NCBI GenBank assembly: GCA_014208095.1
Contig: JACHMT010000005.1
Span: 496,001-560,000 of the forward strand
Direction: 5' to 3'
Source of the DNA: Actinospineispora eucalypti
GTDB lineage: Bacteria; Actinomycetota; Actinomycetes; Mycobacteriales; Pseudonocardiaceae
DNA length: 64,000 bases
The translations under genes and the position numbers were made by a program. Position 1 is the first letter of the stretch; every line of letters starts with the position of its first letter. Of this stretch, positions 34,671-43,989 are shown in pieces. The notes beneath the pieces were generated by a model. The model searched no databases, was not told where the DNA came from, and saw nothing but the letters and a program-made list of their open reading frames with translations.

Positions 34671-36497
34671 ATGGGACGTGCGAGTCGCCGAAAACGGCTA
34701 AGACGCGAAGGCTACAAGACTCAGGCTGCGGGTGGATTTGATACGTCGCATCCCGCTAGTGCCTACAAAAGGGCCAATCGGGCAGAGGAGTTCGGGCGCA
34801 CCGTCGGCAACCGAGTAGCCGACTATGAGGCGGCTTCTCTGAGGGGCCAGGATTCCTTGGCCGCCGCCTTGATTTCCCGTCACAATCAGCGCATGGAACG
34901 CGTTGGCCACGTTCAGCTCGAGATCAGGCGACGAATGCGCATCCTGGTCAACCAACTGTTCACGCTCGACACCAATCTCTTACTTCTGGGCGCCGATCCT
35001 TCAAGACCGCCAATCTATTCAGGCAGGGGCTGGCTGGACCACTTAGCTTGGAGTATTGATCGGGTCGTATCTGCCCTACGACTTCTAGCTGCTGGACAAC
35101 TTGTGGGAGCGGCGCAAATCGCTCGTTTCCAACTGGAGCGATGGGCGCTGAACTTAGAAAGCACGGCCCAGATATCGCACACTCCGGGGGAAAGCACTGC
35201 CTCATACTACGATCGGCTGTGGTCGACTGTGGACTTAGATACAAGCTGGCAAATAGTCCCACCGGATGAACGCGCCCAGAACGTCGAGACGCGATTACCA
35301 ATTGCGGGGCGCACAGTCTCTGTTGGCAGCCTGTATGTGCACATCTCCGAGTTTCTGCATGGCCGTGGACTTGATGGCAGCGCAGCCAGACTTGAGGCGC
35401 TCGATTTGCTGCGAGCCCCTGACCGCAACTCATCATTTCGAGTTGCAAACCATATACTTGACGTGTTAGAGGTAGTTGTACAAAGAGTCAGAAGCTGCGT
35501 ATGCACCTGCTATCTTTCCCAATCGGAGCCAGAGCGCGCCAAGTCAGCGTTTGCGATATCAAGCTCTAAGCTGAACGCTGGGCACGCACCCTATCCGAAC
35601 TGGAGTCTATGGCCATTCGTTCCACACACCGGCCTATCTTCTGATGTCGTTAACCAGATGCAGCTAGCCAGAGAGCAAATCGACGCAATTCATCGCGGCG
35701 AGCGCCCCGCCGGTCGACTCTTCAGGGACGATGAAATATCCGAACTGTTCTTTGTATCGCGCCGGGCCGCCGCAGCTTCGACCGCAGAAGCAAGCTTCGA
35801 AGCAGAGGCATTACTACTGGGCGAACAATTCAATCTAGCTGGCTTGACCAATCGGGAATCCAAGGTCATTTTCGTAGCCGAAGCTCTGGCGTTACTAGGT
35901 CGCTGGCATGAAGTGCCCGAGGTCTCTAATGCGGCTGCGATCGGCTCGTCCGGCTTAAGGTCGGCCTTCTGGCTTTGGTTAGAAGACGACGACCGAGCGA
36001 TGGGTATCTTACGAGTTGTATTGGAGTCGCTCGCTCGGCTGCGAGTTTGGCACCGGGACCCACAAAAAGCCGCAAAACTAGAGGCGCGTAGTTCGACCTC
36101 TCCTCGAGACTGGCTAAAGACGGCTGGCTGGAAACGCCTTCATGCTTTGAATCTCGCGCTTGGCGAATTGGCCCATACACGCGCAACTTCGCGTTGGACT
36201 GGCGCAAGAGCACTTTTGTCATCCCTTTTGCCTGAAGACGAGGACCCGACGACCGCTCCACACAGAGGACGTGGATTCGCCTTAGAATCCGTGGTCCATT
36301 TGGGGGCACAAACCCTGCTCGACTCTTTCGACGAACTTTCCCCCGGGCTAGCGGACGGCCTCAGGAACCTTCTCGCCAACACTGGAGTGTTCGACAAGGA
36401 CATTGAGTGCCAGCTCGAAGAATGGCTTTCACGAACCTGGAGCCGCCGCGACTTCGACCTAGGCCCAAGTGATTTTTCTTCCAAAGACTCCGACTAA
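34671..36497 (+). CDS. Unknown 608-residue soluble protein on the element cargo
   Basis: Begins MGRASRRKRLRREG, a very basic head, then mostly helical sequence. A charged segment (RMRILVNQLFTLDTNLLLLG), a His/Tyr-rich centre and an acidic end (DFDLGPSDFSSKDSD) are seen. No transmembrane helix or known catalytic motif is evident. GC is lower and codon use freer than in chromosomal genes, a sign of transfer. Its place beside a P-loop ATPase hints at a defence or cargo function, but that is only context. Confidence 0.65.
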   Translation: MGRASRRKRLRREGYKTQAAGGFDTSHPASAYKRANRAEEFGRTVGNRVADYEAASLRGQDSLAAALISRHNQRMERVGHVQLEIRRRMRILVNQLFTLDTNLLLLGADPSRPPIYSGRGWLDHLAWSIDRVVSALRLLAAGQLVGAAQIARFQLERWALNLESTAQISHTPGESTASYYDRLWSTVDLDTSWQIVPPDERAQNVETRLPIAGRTVSVGSLYVHISEFLHGRGLDGSAARLEALDLLRAPDRNSSFRVANHILDVLEVVVQRVRSCVCTCYLSQSEPERAKSAFAISSSKLNAGHAPYPNWSLWPFVPHTGLSSDVVNQMQLAREQIDAIHRGERPAGRLFRDDEISELFFVSRRAAAASTAEASFEAEALLLGEQFNLAGLTNRESKVIFVAEALALLGRWHEVPEVSNAAAIGSSGLRSAFWLWLEDDDRAMGILRVVLESLARLRVWHRDPQKAAKLEARSSTSPRDWLKTAGWKRLHALNLALGELAHTRATSRWTGARALLSSLLPEDEDPTTAPHRGRGFALESVVHLGAQTLLDSFDELSPGLADGLRNLLANTGVFDKDIECQLEEWLSRTWSRRDFDLGPSDFSSKDSD

Positions 36498-36535
36498 TCT
36501 AAGCCATCGGGCGGGGGGGTTGTGCCGGATTCAAA

Positions 36536-36712
36536 TCACCTGACCGGTCCTTCGCGGACGGGGATCGCGATCGCTAGTCGTCCTTCGGAGCGCCAGCGGC
36601 GAAGGACTCGGCGGCCGTAGTTGTTGGTCTTGGCCATCCGATCGAGTTCAGCGCCGGTCGGCGTTCGGCCCTGAGCGCGTTGACTCTGGTAGTAGTCCCA
36701 CATCTGGCGATG
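36536..36712 (-). pseudogene. C-terminal fragment of a DUF2637/Spd-like element protein
   Basis: Reading on the minus strand to TGA at 36536 gives HRQMWDYYQSQRAQG, then RTPTGAELDRMAKTNNYG and RRVLRRWRSEGRLA. This is the helix-turn-helix-like tail often found at the end of DUF2637 proteins of actinobacterial integrative elements. In-frame stops upstream and the IS21-type end at 36724 show it is cut. The other part lies at 38345-38690. Confidence 0.45.
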
Positions 36713-36957
36713 TCAACTGAAGTTGGCCCCGGGGTGACAGTCCTAGTTGGCTCCAGCGGCGGAGGTGCTCGTAGTGCTGGGTGACGAGCCCGCCTTGCCG
36801 TTGTGAGGGAGTGGCCTGATCTTGACGGTTGTTGTCCGTCCAGCCACTAGAGTTCGCGGAAGGCGATCGTCGATGCTGGGTCGCTCGACGCGCGAGAGCG
36901 TGCGTCGGCTTGCGGCTCGGGTCGCGGGCGAGCGTTGCTGGAAGGAGCGTGTTCTCT

Positions 36958-37818
36958 ATGTCGACGGGCGCCCCGGTTGATGGGTTCACCCTGAGCTTCG
37001 ACCGTCTAGGATCGGTTGGTCGGCCGCCGGTGGTCCTGCTTCATGGTTGGCCTGGGGACCGGACGGACATGGCGTCCGTCGCCGAGAGGCTTGGGGACGA
37101 GTTCGACGTCGTCGTGCCGGACCTGCGCGGTTTCGGCGCCTCGGATAAGCACCTCCGCGACCCCGGCGACTACTACAGCCTGGTGGCCCAGGCCCGCAGT
37201 GTCACGGGACTGATCGAAGAGCTGGGGCTCTCCCAAGTCGTGCTGGGCGGTTACGACATCGGCAGCAGGGTCGGTCAGCAGCTCGCGAAGGACAGGCCCG
37301 ACCTGCTCAGCGCCATGGTCATCACGCCACCAGCTCCAGGCGTCGGGTCACGGATCCTCAGCGAAGGTCCGATTCGCGAGTTCTGGTATCAGTCCTTCCA
37401 TCATCTCGACCTGGCCGAGAAGCTCCTCGACGGGAAACCGGACGCTGTGCGGGACTATCTGGAGTACTTCTGGACCCACTGGTCCGGCCCTGACTTCATC
37501 GTGGACGCCGCCCGGCTTGAGCACCTGACGTCGGCGTATGGCCCCGCCGGCGCGTTCGTTGCTTCGATCGGGTACTACCGAGCGGCCGGAAACGTCGTGG
37601 CGCGCTACCTGGGCGAGACGGTCCCCGACGAGAAGATCATGGTCCCCACGACGTTCCTATGGGCCGAGCACGACCCCCTTTTCCTGCGCGCCTGGTCCGA
37701 CCGTGTCGGAGAGTTCTTCGCACAGGTCACCGTGCAGCCCGTGGATGGGGTCGGCCACTTCGTCCCGGTCGAGGCGCCCGACACATTCGCCAGCGCCATC
37801 GTGCAAGCAAGCAAGTAA
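36958..37818 (+). CDS. Epoxide hydrolase-like alpha/beta hydrolase
   Basis: 286 residues. HGWPGDRTD (oxyanion region), nucleophile Asp100 in GGYDIGSRVG, acid Asp239 in WAEHDPLF and base His267 in GVGHFVPVEAP form a complete triad. Asp rather than Ser as nucleophile favours epoxide hydrolase or haloacid/haloalkane dehalogenase activity. GAAGGAG lies ten bases before the ATG. The gene sits inside IS21-type ends, between istB remnant and element end, in convergent orientation. Confidence 0.8.
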   Translation: MSTGAPVDGFTLSFDRLGSVGRPPVVLLHGWPGDRTDMASVAERLGDEFDVVVPDLRGFGASDKHLRDPGDYYSLVAQARSVTGLIEELGLSQVVLGGYDIGSRVGQQLAKDRPDLLSAMVITPPAPGVGSRILSEGPIREFWYQSFHHLDLAEKLLDGKPDAVRDYLEYFWTHWSGPDFIVDAARLEHLTSAYGPAGAFVASIGYYRAAGNVVARYLGETVPDEKIMVPTTFLWAEHDPLFLRAWSDRVGEFFAQVTVQPVDGVGHFVPVEAPDTFASAIVQASK

Positions 37819-37880
37819 GCCCCTGACGGGCCGGTAGTCGGAGCCGTCTGAGACCGCGAAACACGGCAGGGTCCGAAAGA

Positions 37881-38201
37881 TCAGGAGGCCGCTCCTCGTC
37901 GGGCGCGGGCGTGGGCAAGTCGGTAGGACTGGGTGCCGGTTTCGATGATCAGGCCGGCGAAGGTGAGTCGGTCGATGATGAACGTGCGTGGCTTGCGTGG
38001 TGGCGGGGTCGGCGAGTCCAACGCCTGGCGCACCGTGCGCCGGTGCACCCCGTGCCGGGCGGCGAGCTCCCGGATCGAGAGTTCATCGCGGCGGTGATCG
38101 CGGCGGATGGCCTCGTAGACCTGCACCCGCGACCCCACATCCGGCCCCTCCCACCCGTGGTCGCCGCCAGCATGGCGCCGACGCGACAGGGGTGGGGCCA
38201 A
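37881..38201 (-). pseudogene. IS21 istA-istB fusion remnant
   Basis: The N-terminal part RVQVYEAIRRDHRRDE and IRELAARHGVHRRTVRQALD is the IstA helix-turn-helix. It runs directly into RLTFAGLIIETGTQSYRLAH, the C-terminus of the IstB ATPase helper. About 600 codons of catalytic IstA and most of IstB are missing. It cannot transpose by itself. Confidence 0.7.
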
Positions 38202-38344
38202 ACAGCACCGTCACGTCGTCCCGGGCGTGTCGCAGATGGGGCCAACTAACTCTGACACTCAGATCTTGGCCAGATCACTGCAAGAGGGGCCACCTACCTC
38301 CGTCACCCCGGGGCCACGCAACGCTGTCATAGCCACACATCCGC

Positions 38345-38690
38345 CGCTCGGCGGTCGCGGCGCAGCGGCCGAGACTGACCGAGACGGCAACGAGAGACAC
38401 CACCCTTCCTGTCTCGCTCCCGGTCTCGGCAGCCCCGACTTCGGCTTCGGCTCCTGGTTCGGCTGGTTCGGATCGGTCGGTCTTGGTCTCGGTGGCGATG
38501 GTCTCGGCGCGTTGGCGCTTGAGCGCACGGTTCAGCAGCTCGACCGCAAGCAGCAACGCCAGCGGTGGACATGCGGCTACCGCGACCGCGAAGACGCTCA
38601 GCTCGGGAGCTGAGGCAATATTCGCGCACAGCGCACTGGGATCCGTACCGAGCGCGCTAGCTCCCGCCGCGTGAACACAACTATCTAAAT
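38345..38690 (-). pseudogene. Membrane fragment of a DUF2637-like protein
   Basis: On the minus strand the frame shows VHAAGASALGTD, then LSVFAVAVAACPPLALLLAV and ELLNRALKRQRAET, the last transmembrane helix and following helix of DUF2637 proteins. The N-terminal helices and the tail are missing; the tail appears at 36536-36712 beyond the IS21-like insert. The stretch from 38690 to the next gene is short and empty. Confidence 0.45.
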
Positions 38691-38741
38691 CCGGCGCCAA
38701 GCAAGGTTGCTGAGATAGCGGGCGAACGGCTTCTTTCCGCT

Positions 38742-40451
38742 TCACGTTGACGGCGTCCACAATACAACGTGCTGCTCGTTGTCGGTAGACAGGTGGCCGG
38801 CAATGGACCCTTTCGCATTGATGTGCCTTGGACGCGTATTGTGGTAGCGGAAGGTCGGGAGCAGGTTCGGATGGTTTTCTCCCCGCCGCAGCAACCAGCC
38901 GTTGGTGTATCCGTCAGATCTGACGTTGCCCACAATCGTGAGTATCGTATTGAGGCTTGCTGGGGCGAAGCCGTTATTCAGTGGTAGGTCGGACCACTCC
39001 TGGCAATCTCGTGACATCACGGCTACATCTCGACCATTCTCTCGATTGAATCCGAGGATTTCCCCACTCTCGGCCCGCGCCGTTGGAATAATCGCCCCTG
39101 GCACTTGGCTAACGCCGCCTGTTCTGGGATTCCAAAGTGTAACGGCACTGCCGAGCACTCCGTAGCTTTCCCAGACGAGCACGATGCCATCGTCGGTCAG
39201 ATCAACACTTCTGCCACTGGTGCCAACCGCTAGGGCTGTCATGATATGCACCTTGCCGTTTGAATCCCAAAATGCGGGCCGGCTCCGGTCGCTGTCGGAA
39301 AAATCTAGGTTTATCGACAGTGATCCACAGACCTCGCCGCTGGTATTCATTGCGGTGAGCGATGGCTCGCCCATCCCAGCTGGAATCTCAAGTTGGCGCG
39401 ACCTGCCGTCTACATCAAGCACCGTCCCTTCCGGGTGTTCTCCGGTGCCGTGGATAACGGCGATTACACCGGCCGCGTTCATGCACCCGCCATGCACCGG
39501 AGTTGGCTCAAAGTCGAGGGCGTGGATGTGGTCCGGGTCCTCTGGCGTCCATGTCCAGTAGACCTGGCGACTCCTATCTGAAGGCTCACTGTGCGTTCCG
39601 AGAACGATGTCACCATCAGATAGGCCAAGCGGCGAGCAGTCCAGGTCCGTGGCATGGATGATCTCGACCATCTGAAAACCTGCGCCTGAGACGTCCCACG
39701 GTTCGCGCAAGCAGCTCGGAGGCCTTCTCGTGGTGGGCTTATTCGTTCCGAAAGATGCGTCAGCAAGCTCGGCGCCCTGGAGTCCAAGTTGCTCCAGCGC
39801 TTGACCAATTGGGAAGTGGAATCCATTGTGAATGTACTTGACTTCGGTTCCTCGGACCCCATCGATGTCTTGCATGCCAGACCCGCTGGAATCCATACTG
39901 GCGACGGTGCATTCTTCGCTGATTGTCTCATTTGCGTCCGGATGCCTAGATGCCCTCCTGCTCAGGTCGCGTATGGATGCCCGAATCCGTGCCGAGTCTT
40001 CTCCGGCCTCGGAAACTGTCTCCAGCAAGCTATCCCGGTCTGGCCTTGTCACCGTCCGACTGTTACCAGTTACCAGAACTTTGGGTGTCTCTCCCGGGCG
40101 CAAGCTTTCCCAGCTCACTCTTAGCTCGGAGAGGGGCCCCCGGGGGATCTGCCCGAGGCTGTCTTGGAAGTTCGATATAATTGCCACTCGCACCAGCTCG
40201 CCTAAGAATGCGGCGACGACGATTGTTAAGTGCTCCCTTTGGCCGGTGTCTCGCTCTACGGCTGACACGTACTCGGTAGCGCCTGCCCGTATTCGCTCAA
40301 CTACTTGGAATAAGCGAGCATCGTTCGATGAGGCCAACCATTTAACGACCTGGTCAATTGTATCTTCGTCTGAAGAGATGCTCGGCTTCGCGAGGCCTGT
40401 GAAGCAGACAAGGGCTTCGAAGGTTGGATAACTGAGACGAGCCAACTTCAT
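38742..40451 (-). CDS. HAF-type repeat protein with novel N-terminal domain
   Basis: 569 residues from ATG 40451 (MKLARLSYPTFEALVCFTGL). The first ~190 residues are helical and of unknown type. From ~270 on, repeats of the form INA.G.IAG...HVVLW occur (MNTSGEVCGSL/RPAFW; INAKGSIAGHL/HVVLW), resembling HAF repeats of beta-propeller-like proteins. No signal peptide, so it is probably cytosolic. Lower GC marks it as cargo. The 40452-40854 gap upstream shows no convincing gene. Confidence 0.6.
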   Translation of the reverse strand: MKLARLSYPTFEALVCFTGLAKPSISSDEDTIDQVVKWLASSNDARLFQVVERIRAGATEYVSAVERDTGQREHLTIVVAAFLGELVRVAIISNFQDSLGQIPRGPLSELRVSWESLRPGETPKVLVTGNSRTVTRPDRDSLLETVSEAGEDSARIRASIRDLSRRASRHPDANETISEECTVASMDSSGSGMQDIDGVRGTEVKYIHNGFHFPIGQALEQLGLQGAELADASFGTNKPTTRRPPSCLREPWDVSGAGFQMVEIIHATDLDCSPLGLSDGDIVLGTHSEPSDRSRQVYWTWTPEDPDHIHALDFEPTPVHGGCMNAAGVIAVIHGTGEHPEGTVLDVDGRSRQLEIPAGMGEPSLTAMNTSGEVCGSLSINLDFSDSDRSRPAFWDSNGKVHIMTALAVGTSGRSVDLTDDGIVLVWESYGVLGSAVTLWNPRTGGVSQVPGAIIPTARAESGEILGFNRENGRDVAVMSRDCQEWSDLPLNNGFAPASLNTILTIVGNVRSDGYTNGWLLRRGENHPNLLPTFRYHNTRPRHINAKGSIAGHLSTDNEQHVVLWTPST

Positions 40452-40854
40452 AGCTGGACTATCCAAGGGGCCTTGAGGTGTTGAAAGTCGAAAGTCTGAG
40501 GACTGGTATATTCTCGTCCTTGTCAAAATTGTGATATTCAGTGTCACGGGTGAATCGTGCCACAAGATCGCTGGTGCCCTCGCCGGGCGTGTAGATCTCT
40601 GCTCTCGCTTGGGCCCGAGTGCCCGTGCTGCTCCCGACGCACACGAGCCTGGCATAGCGATTGTCCGCGCCGTGGCGAAACGAGGAGATCGGCCCCAGGG
40701 ATGTCCACACGATCAGAATTCACGGGCACGGCCCGGTGGGTGCTGGCCGCCGTCTGGTCGGGAGTCCCCGGGCGGCAGCCGGCCACGGAACCGCGGGTCT
40801 CACTCGCGCAGCCGCTACCGCGAGCGGGCTAGCCGCTGTGTCGGGCGCGGTGGT

Positions 40855-41079
40855 TCAGCGCGTCTCGGCGAGCCGGGCCATAGTGGCGGCCGTCAGCAGG
40901 GCGATCGGGCCACGCTCGTGTGTGTCGCGTAACCACCTTGTGAACAGCGAGATTCCGGCCTCCCGGCTGTGCTTCGCGATCAGGTCGCCGAGATGGGCGA
41001 CATAGTCGGGTACGGCCTCGTCAACGTGCGCAATGCCCTGGTCTATCCGCGCCAGGAGAGCGGGATCAACATCAGCCAC
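40855..41079 (-). CDS. Small hypothetical protein of the element
   Basis: 74 residues, MADVDPALLARIDQGIAHVD onward; helical, acidic N-terminal half and a basic end. Its start overlaps the end of the next upstream small ORF by 37 bases. No family is named, but the composition is like small backbone ORFs of actinobacterial ICEs. Confidence 0.4.
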   Translation of the reverse strand: MADVDPALLARIDQGIAHVDEAVPDYVAHLGDLIAKHSREAGISLFTRWLRDTHERGPIALLTAATMARLAETR

Positions 41080-41252
41080 ACCGCCCGATTGTGCTCCGGG
41101 CGTGACCTCTGCCGTGGCGAAATCAGGAAATCCGCGCGGCGAATTCTCGTATCATGTTGATCATTCTTGGTCTCCAGTGTCGGTGGGTTGGTCCGGCGGG
41201 CGTCGATTTGCCGGAAGATCCGCGCGACCGCGTTGAGCTGTTCCGGGGTCAT
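41043..41252 (-). CDS. Small hypothetical protein of the element
   Basis: 69 residues from the ATG at 41252 (MTPEQLNAVARIFRQIDARR). The first half is a plausible amphipathic helix; the second half is Arg-rich and less protein-like. An upstream ATG at 41306 would add 18 residues. Weakly supported. Confidence 0.3.
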   Translation of the reverse strand: MTPEQLNAVARIFRQIDARRTNPPTLETKNDQHDTRIRRADFLISPRQRSRPEHNRAVWLMLIPLSWRG

Positions 41253-41452
41253 GGGTGGGAGGTGCGCGACTGCGCGCGGATCAATGTGATCAGCGGCCGG
41301 CACCACGGCCAGCAGGCTCCGTAGCCTTGATCAGCCAGCATGGTCGGGCGGCCATACCCCTGAGATGTCGCCGCGCTAGGCGTGTCACTGCGTGCATTAC
41401 CTCTACGAACACGACCGAGCCCCGGCCGGTACAGCCGTCAGGAGTCCGCGCG

Positions 41453-42691
41453 TTATGTGGCGGTGAGCGTCACCGTGTTTGACCACAGTGTGCCCGTGAG
41501 GTCCTTTGGATCTCGACGCGCGTCATTAGCTGAGAAGCTGAATGTCTGTGGAACGTTTATCACAAAGCTGATCGGAAATTCCCTTATGGCCCCGGATCCG
41601 TCAGAAGTGGCGTCAAAGAATACTGTAGCAAAATTACTGTTGTTGACGACACGGATATGGACCACATGGTTAGGTTGGAACTTCTCTCCAGATACTTTAA
41701 ATGTGGGTCCAGTCTTGCTGTAGACCACCGAGATTACGGGCTTGACCAATGGCGGCGGTGGTTGTGGTGGCTGTGGTGGCTGTGGAGGCTGCGGTGGTGG
41801 ATTCGGTGTTCGCTCGAATCCCAGAAATTGGGGGCCGATCCATTTACCTCCGCCCTGAACAAGTGAGATCTGAAGGACACCGTTCTTGGCTATGGTGAAG
41901 ACGTAAAGATATATTCCAGAGCGGATCATCGCTGGATGTGTGCCTGCTGTGAAGACGTTGGGCTGCTGCTGTAGCGGCCCCTGCCATTTCCCGCCACCAA
42001 CCACCCACACGAAGTTGAGAAAGCCCTGCTTATCGACCGCGAAGACGGTGAGTACATCGTTGGTTTGCTTGCTCATCGCCACCGGCGCGCCGGGTGGGAA
42101 GTTCCCCGGCCCGTGGCGGATTGGGCCTTGCCATGCGCCGCCTCCGATGACCCACGCCAGATTGAGAAAGCCCTGGTTATCGACCGCGAAGACGGTGAGT
42201 ACGTCGTTGGTTTGCTTGGCCATCGCTACCGGCGCGCCGGGTGGGAAGTTCCCCGGGCCGTGGCGCAGTGGCCCCTGCCATTTCCCACCACCAACCACCC
42301 ACACGAAGTTGAGAAAGCCCTGTTTATCGACCGCGAAAACCGTGAGAACATCATTGGTCTGCTGCGCGGCAGCTACGTGCGCGCCAGAAGGAAACAGACC
42401 CGGAGCACTGATAGCAACAGGACCCAAGGCGCGTTGACTTCCTGGTCCGCCGGGAATCCAAGCCACATTGAGAGCGCCGTTGTTGTCGACAGCGAATAGA
42501 TCAATCTGGGTTGCGCCTTGGAATGCCACAGCGGTCGGCGCACCTGGCGGGAATCCGCCTATCGGAATTATATCGGTTGCTACGATATCCGCCGAACTTG
42601 CGGTAGGAACTACTTCCGAGGGAGACAGCGTCGGATGGGCCGTCATTGCCAAAACCATCGAGACAACGAGGCTGCATTTCGCCAGCAACAT
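41453..42691 (-). CDS. Secreted lectin-like beta-propeller protein with Ig-like tail
   Basis: 412 residues from ATG 42691 (AAAAGG upstream). Signal peptide MLLAKCSLVVSMVLAMTA. Then repeats of 49 residues with the core NDVLTVFAVD(K/N)QGFLN, W(V/I)(V/I)GGG.WQGP, as in PLL/fucolectin-like propellers. A PPQPPQPPQPP linker follows, then a C-terminal Ig-like/IPT domain (KPVISVVYSKTGPTFKVSGE). An in-frame ATG at 42826 with its own ribosome site would add a segment with STRREALKR, so the start is uncertain. Probably binds glycans outside the cell. Confidence 0.65.
   Translation of the reverse strand: MLLAKCSLVVSMVLAMTAHPTLSPSEVVPTASSADIVATDIIPIGGFPPGAPTAVAFQGATQIDLFAVDNNGALNVAWIPGGPGSQRALGPVAISAPGLFPSGAHVAAAQQTNDVLTVFAVDKQGFLNFVWVVGGGKWQGPLRHGPGNFPPGAPVAMAKQTNDVLTVFAVDNQGFLNLAWVIGGGAWQGPIRHGPGNFPPGAPVAMSKQTNDVLTVFAVDKQGFLNFVWVVGGGKWQGPLQQQPNVFTAGTHPAMIRSGIYLYVFTIAKNGVLQISLVQGGGKWIGPQFLGFERTPNPPPQPPQPPQPPQPPPPLVKPVISVVYSKTGPTFKVSGEKFQPNHVVHIRVVNNSNFATVFFDATSDGSGAIREFPISFVINVPQTFSFSANDARRDPKDLTGTLWSNTVTLTAT
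41959..42399. repeat. 147-base coding tandem repeat in the lectin gene
   Basis: Three units with near-identical DNA recur every 147 bases (for example TATCGACCGCGAA at 42031, 42178 and 42325). The high identity suggests recent duplication or gene conversion of propeller blades. Confidence 0.7.
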
Positions 42692-42925
42692 GGTGTGGCC
42701 TTTTCGAGGTGCCGAAGTCTCTACTGCGAACGATCTGCGCCCGGCAACCCGCTTGAGTGCCTCGCGGCGAGTCGACAATGGTAAATCGTCAGTGGAGCGA
42801 ACCACGCTCTGACCGCTGCGCTTCATGTTGGCTCTCCAGGTGGCTCGGCTGCACAAACTCTGGGCTGGCGCCGTCCAGGAATCGGCACTGTGAATGGTCT
42901 TCGTGACAGCGTTGCAACATAGAAC

Positions 42926-42954
42926 CGCGTAGACGTCAACGCTTTGTCTACGCG
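42926..42954. promoter_or_regulatory. Inverted repeat upstream of the lectin gene
   Basis: CGCGTAGAC and GTCTACGCG are perfect nine-base arms (42926-42934, 42946-42954). GTCAACGC occurs inside the loop and again at 42957. It may be an operator. A 17-base tandem duplication, GGCGTGGCGTGCTCAGC, follows at 42989-43022. No gene lies in 42827-43151 otherwise. Confidence 0.35.
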
Positions 42955-43151
42955 CTGTCAACGCGCCATCGTTCTGTGCGGAGTCCGCGGCGTGGCGTGC
43001 TCAGCGGCGTGGCGTGCTCAGCGGCGCAGCCGCGCGCGCTCGCCATGCATAGGCTCCGTCGGCGCGATCGTGCGAGAGGAGGCGCGGCCCCGGTTGCCGG
43101 CGCCCGTCCGGGATGGGGCTACGCATGCCCTCACGGTGGTGGCGGTACGTC

Positions 43152-43796
43152 CTACTGGTTGGTACGTGCGGCCTTGACGAGGCGTTGGGCGGTGCGTTCG
43201 TTGATGCCGAGTTGGCGGGCGAGTTGGGCGGCGGTGGGCGGGTCAGGTTCGGCGAGTGCGGCGCGCACGGCGTCGATGAGTGGGTGTGTCGAGTAGCGCG
43301 GGGGCGGCTCGTCGGTGACGGGTCGGGCGCCGCCGCGTTTGTCGCGGCTGTCCGCGAACTTCCACGCGCTGTGGCGGTGCCAGTAGCGGCGGATGCGTCC
43401 GGTTGGGGTTTGCTCGGTGTGGTCGGGGTCGGGGAGGTAGCCGGGGTTGTTGCGGACGTAGGCGCGGATGGTGGCGCCGGGGTCGTTGCCGCTGTAGCCG
43501 AGCACCCGGGCGAACTCGGTGACATCGATCAGTTCGTCGGGGTCGCCGGTGCGGTCCACGGTGGTCAGGGTGGCTTTCTTGGCCGCCAGGTGCGCGGCGT
43601 GCCATTGGCGCCATTGCTGCTCATCGAAGAACAGCCGCCTGCCCTCGGTGTGGACGGGTTCGGGGTGGTGGTTGTGCTCGCGTTCGGCGTACCAGCGGTG
43701 CAGGGTGGGCATGCTGGCCCCGCTGATGTGCGCCATGTCCGCGCGGGTGATCAGCCGTCGCCCGCCGGGCGTGTGTGGCTGGCCTGGCTCTGCCAT
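43152..43796 (-). CDS. Helix-turn-helix DNA-binding protein of the element
   Basis: 214 residues. The N-terminal MerR-like fold LITRADMAHISGASMPTLHR and RWYAEREHN is followed by a second similar module (VTEFARVLGYSGNDPGATIR). A C-terminal HTH (AAQLARQLGINERTAQRLV) is also seen. It may act as regulator or excisionase-like architectural factor. The 43797-43989 gap carries its AT-rich promoter. Confidence 0.7.
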   Translation of the reverse strand: MAEPGQPHTPGGRRLITRADMAHISGASMPTLHRWYAEREHNHHPEPVHTEGRRLFFDEQQWRQWHAAHLAAKKATLTTVDRTGDPDELIDVTEFARVLGYSGNDPGATIRAYVRNNPGYLPDPDHTEQTPTGRIRRYWHRHSAWKFADSRDKRGGARPVTDEPPPRYSTHPLIDAVRAALAEPDPPTAAQLARQLGINERTAQRLVKAARTNQ

Positions 43797-43989
43797 CCGG
43801 TCCCCCCTTCTTGCGCGGCCGGTAGGGGCCGCTGCCTGCCCGGCCTACCCCTTTGCGGTGCCTTGGCGTGCTGACGCTAGGCGCGGAGCGTGCCGGGCGT
43901 TTGTGAGCGCGTCCAGCCTGGTGTACGCGTGTCGGCTAGGTGGGCCGGTTTCCCGGACTCCACCTAGCCGACGACTTTAACATAACTCG

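Larger units (their letters stand above)
36724..38316. mobile_element. IS21-derived element with passenger epoxide hydrolase
   Basis: Perfect 15-base inverted ends TGGCCCCGGGGTGAC (36724-36738; complement at 38302-38316) have the TG...CA form of IS21. Subterminal repeats are present: GGGGCCAACTAACTCTGACAC (38238) against GGGGCCACCTACCTCCGTCAC (38286), with a related inverted copy at 36734-36754. Multiple end repeats are typical of IS21. Inside are a fused istA/istB remnant and an intact hydrolase gene. I saw no target duplication. It interrupts a DUF2637-like gene. Confidence 0.6.

Noticed and set aside
36718..38321. Target-site duplication of the IS21-like element
   Set aside because: The bases next to the two ends (GAAGT and CGCAA) do not match, so no duplication is claimed.
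41959..42399. Regular repeats that might be a CRISPR array
   Set aside because: The 147-base units are coding blades of one protein with no spacers. The AATGCAG arrays are also too short. No cas gene is present.
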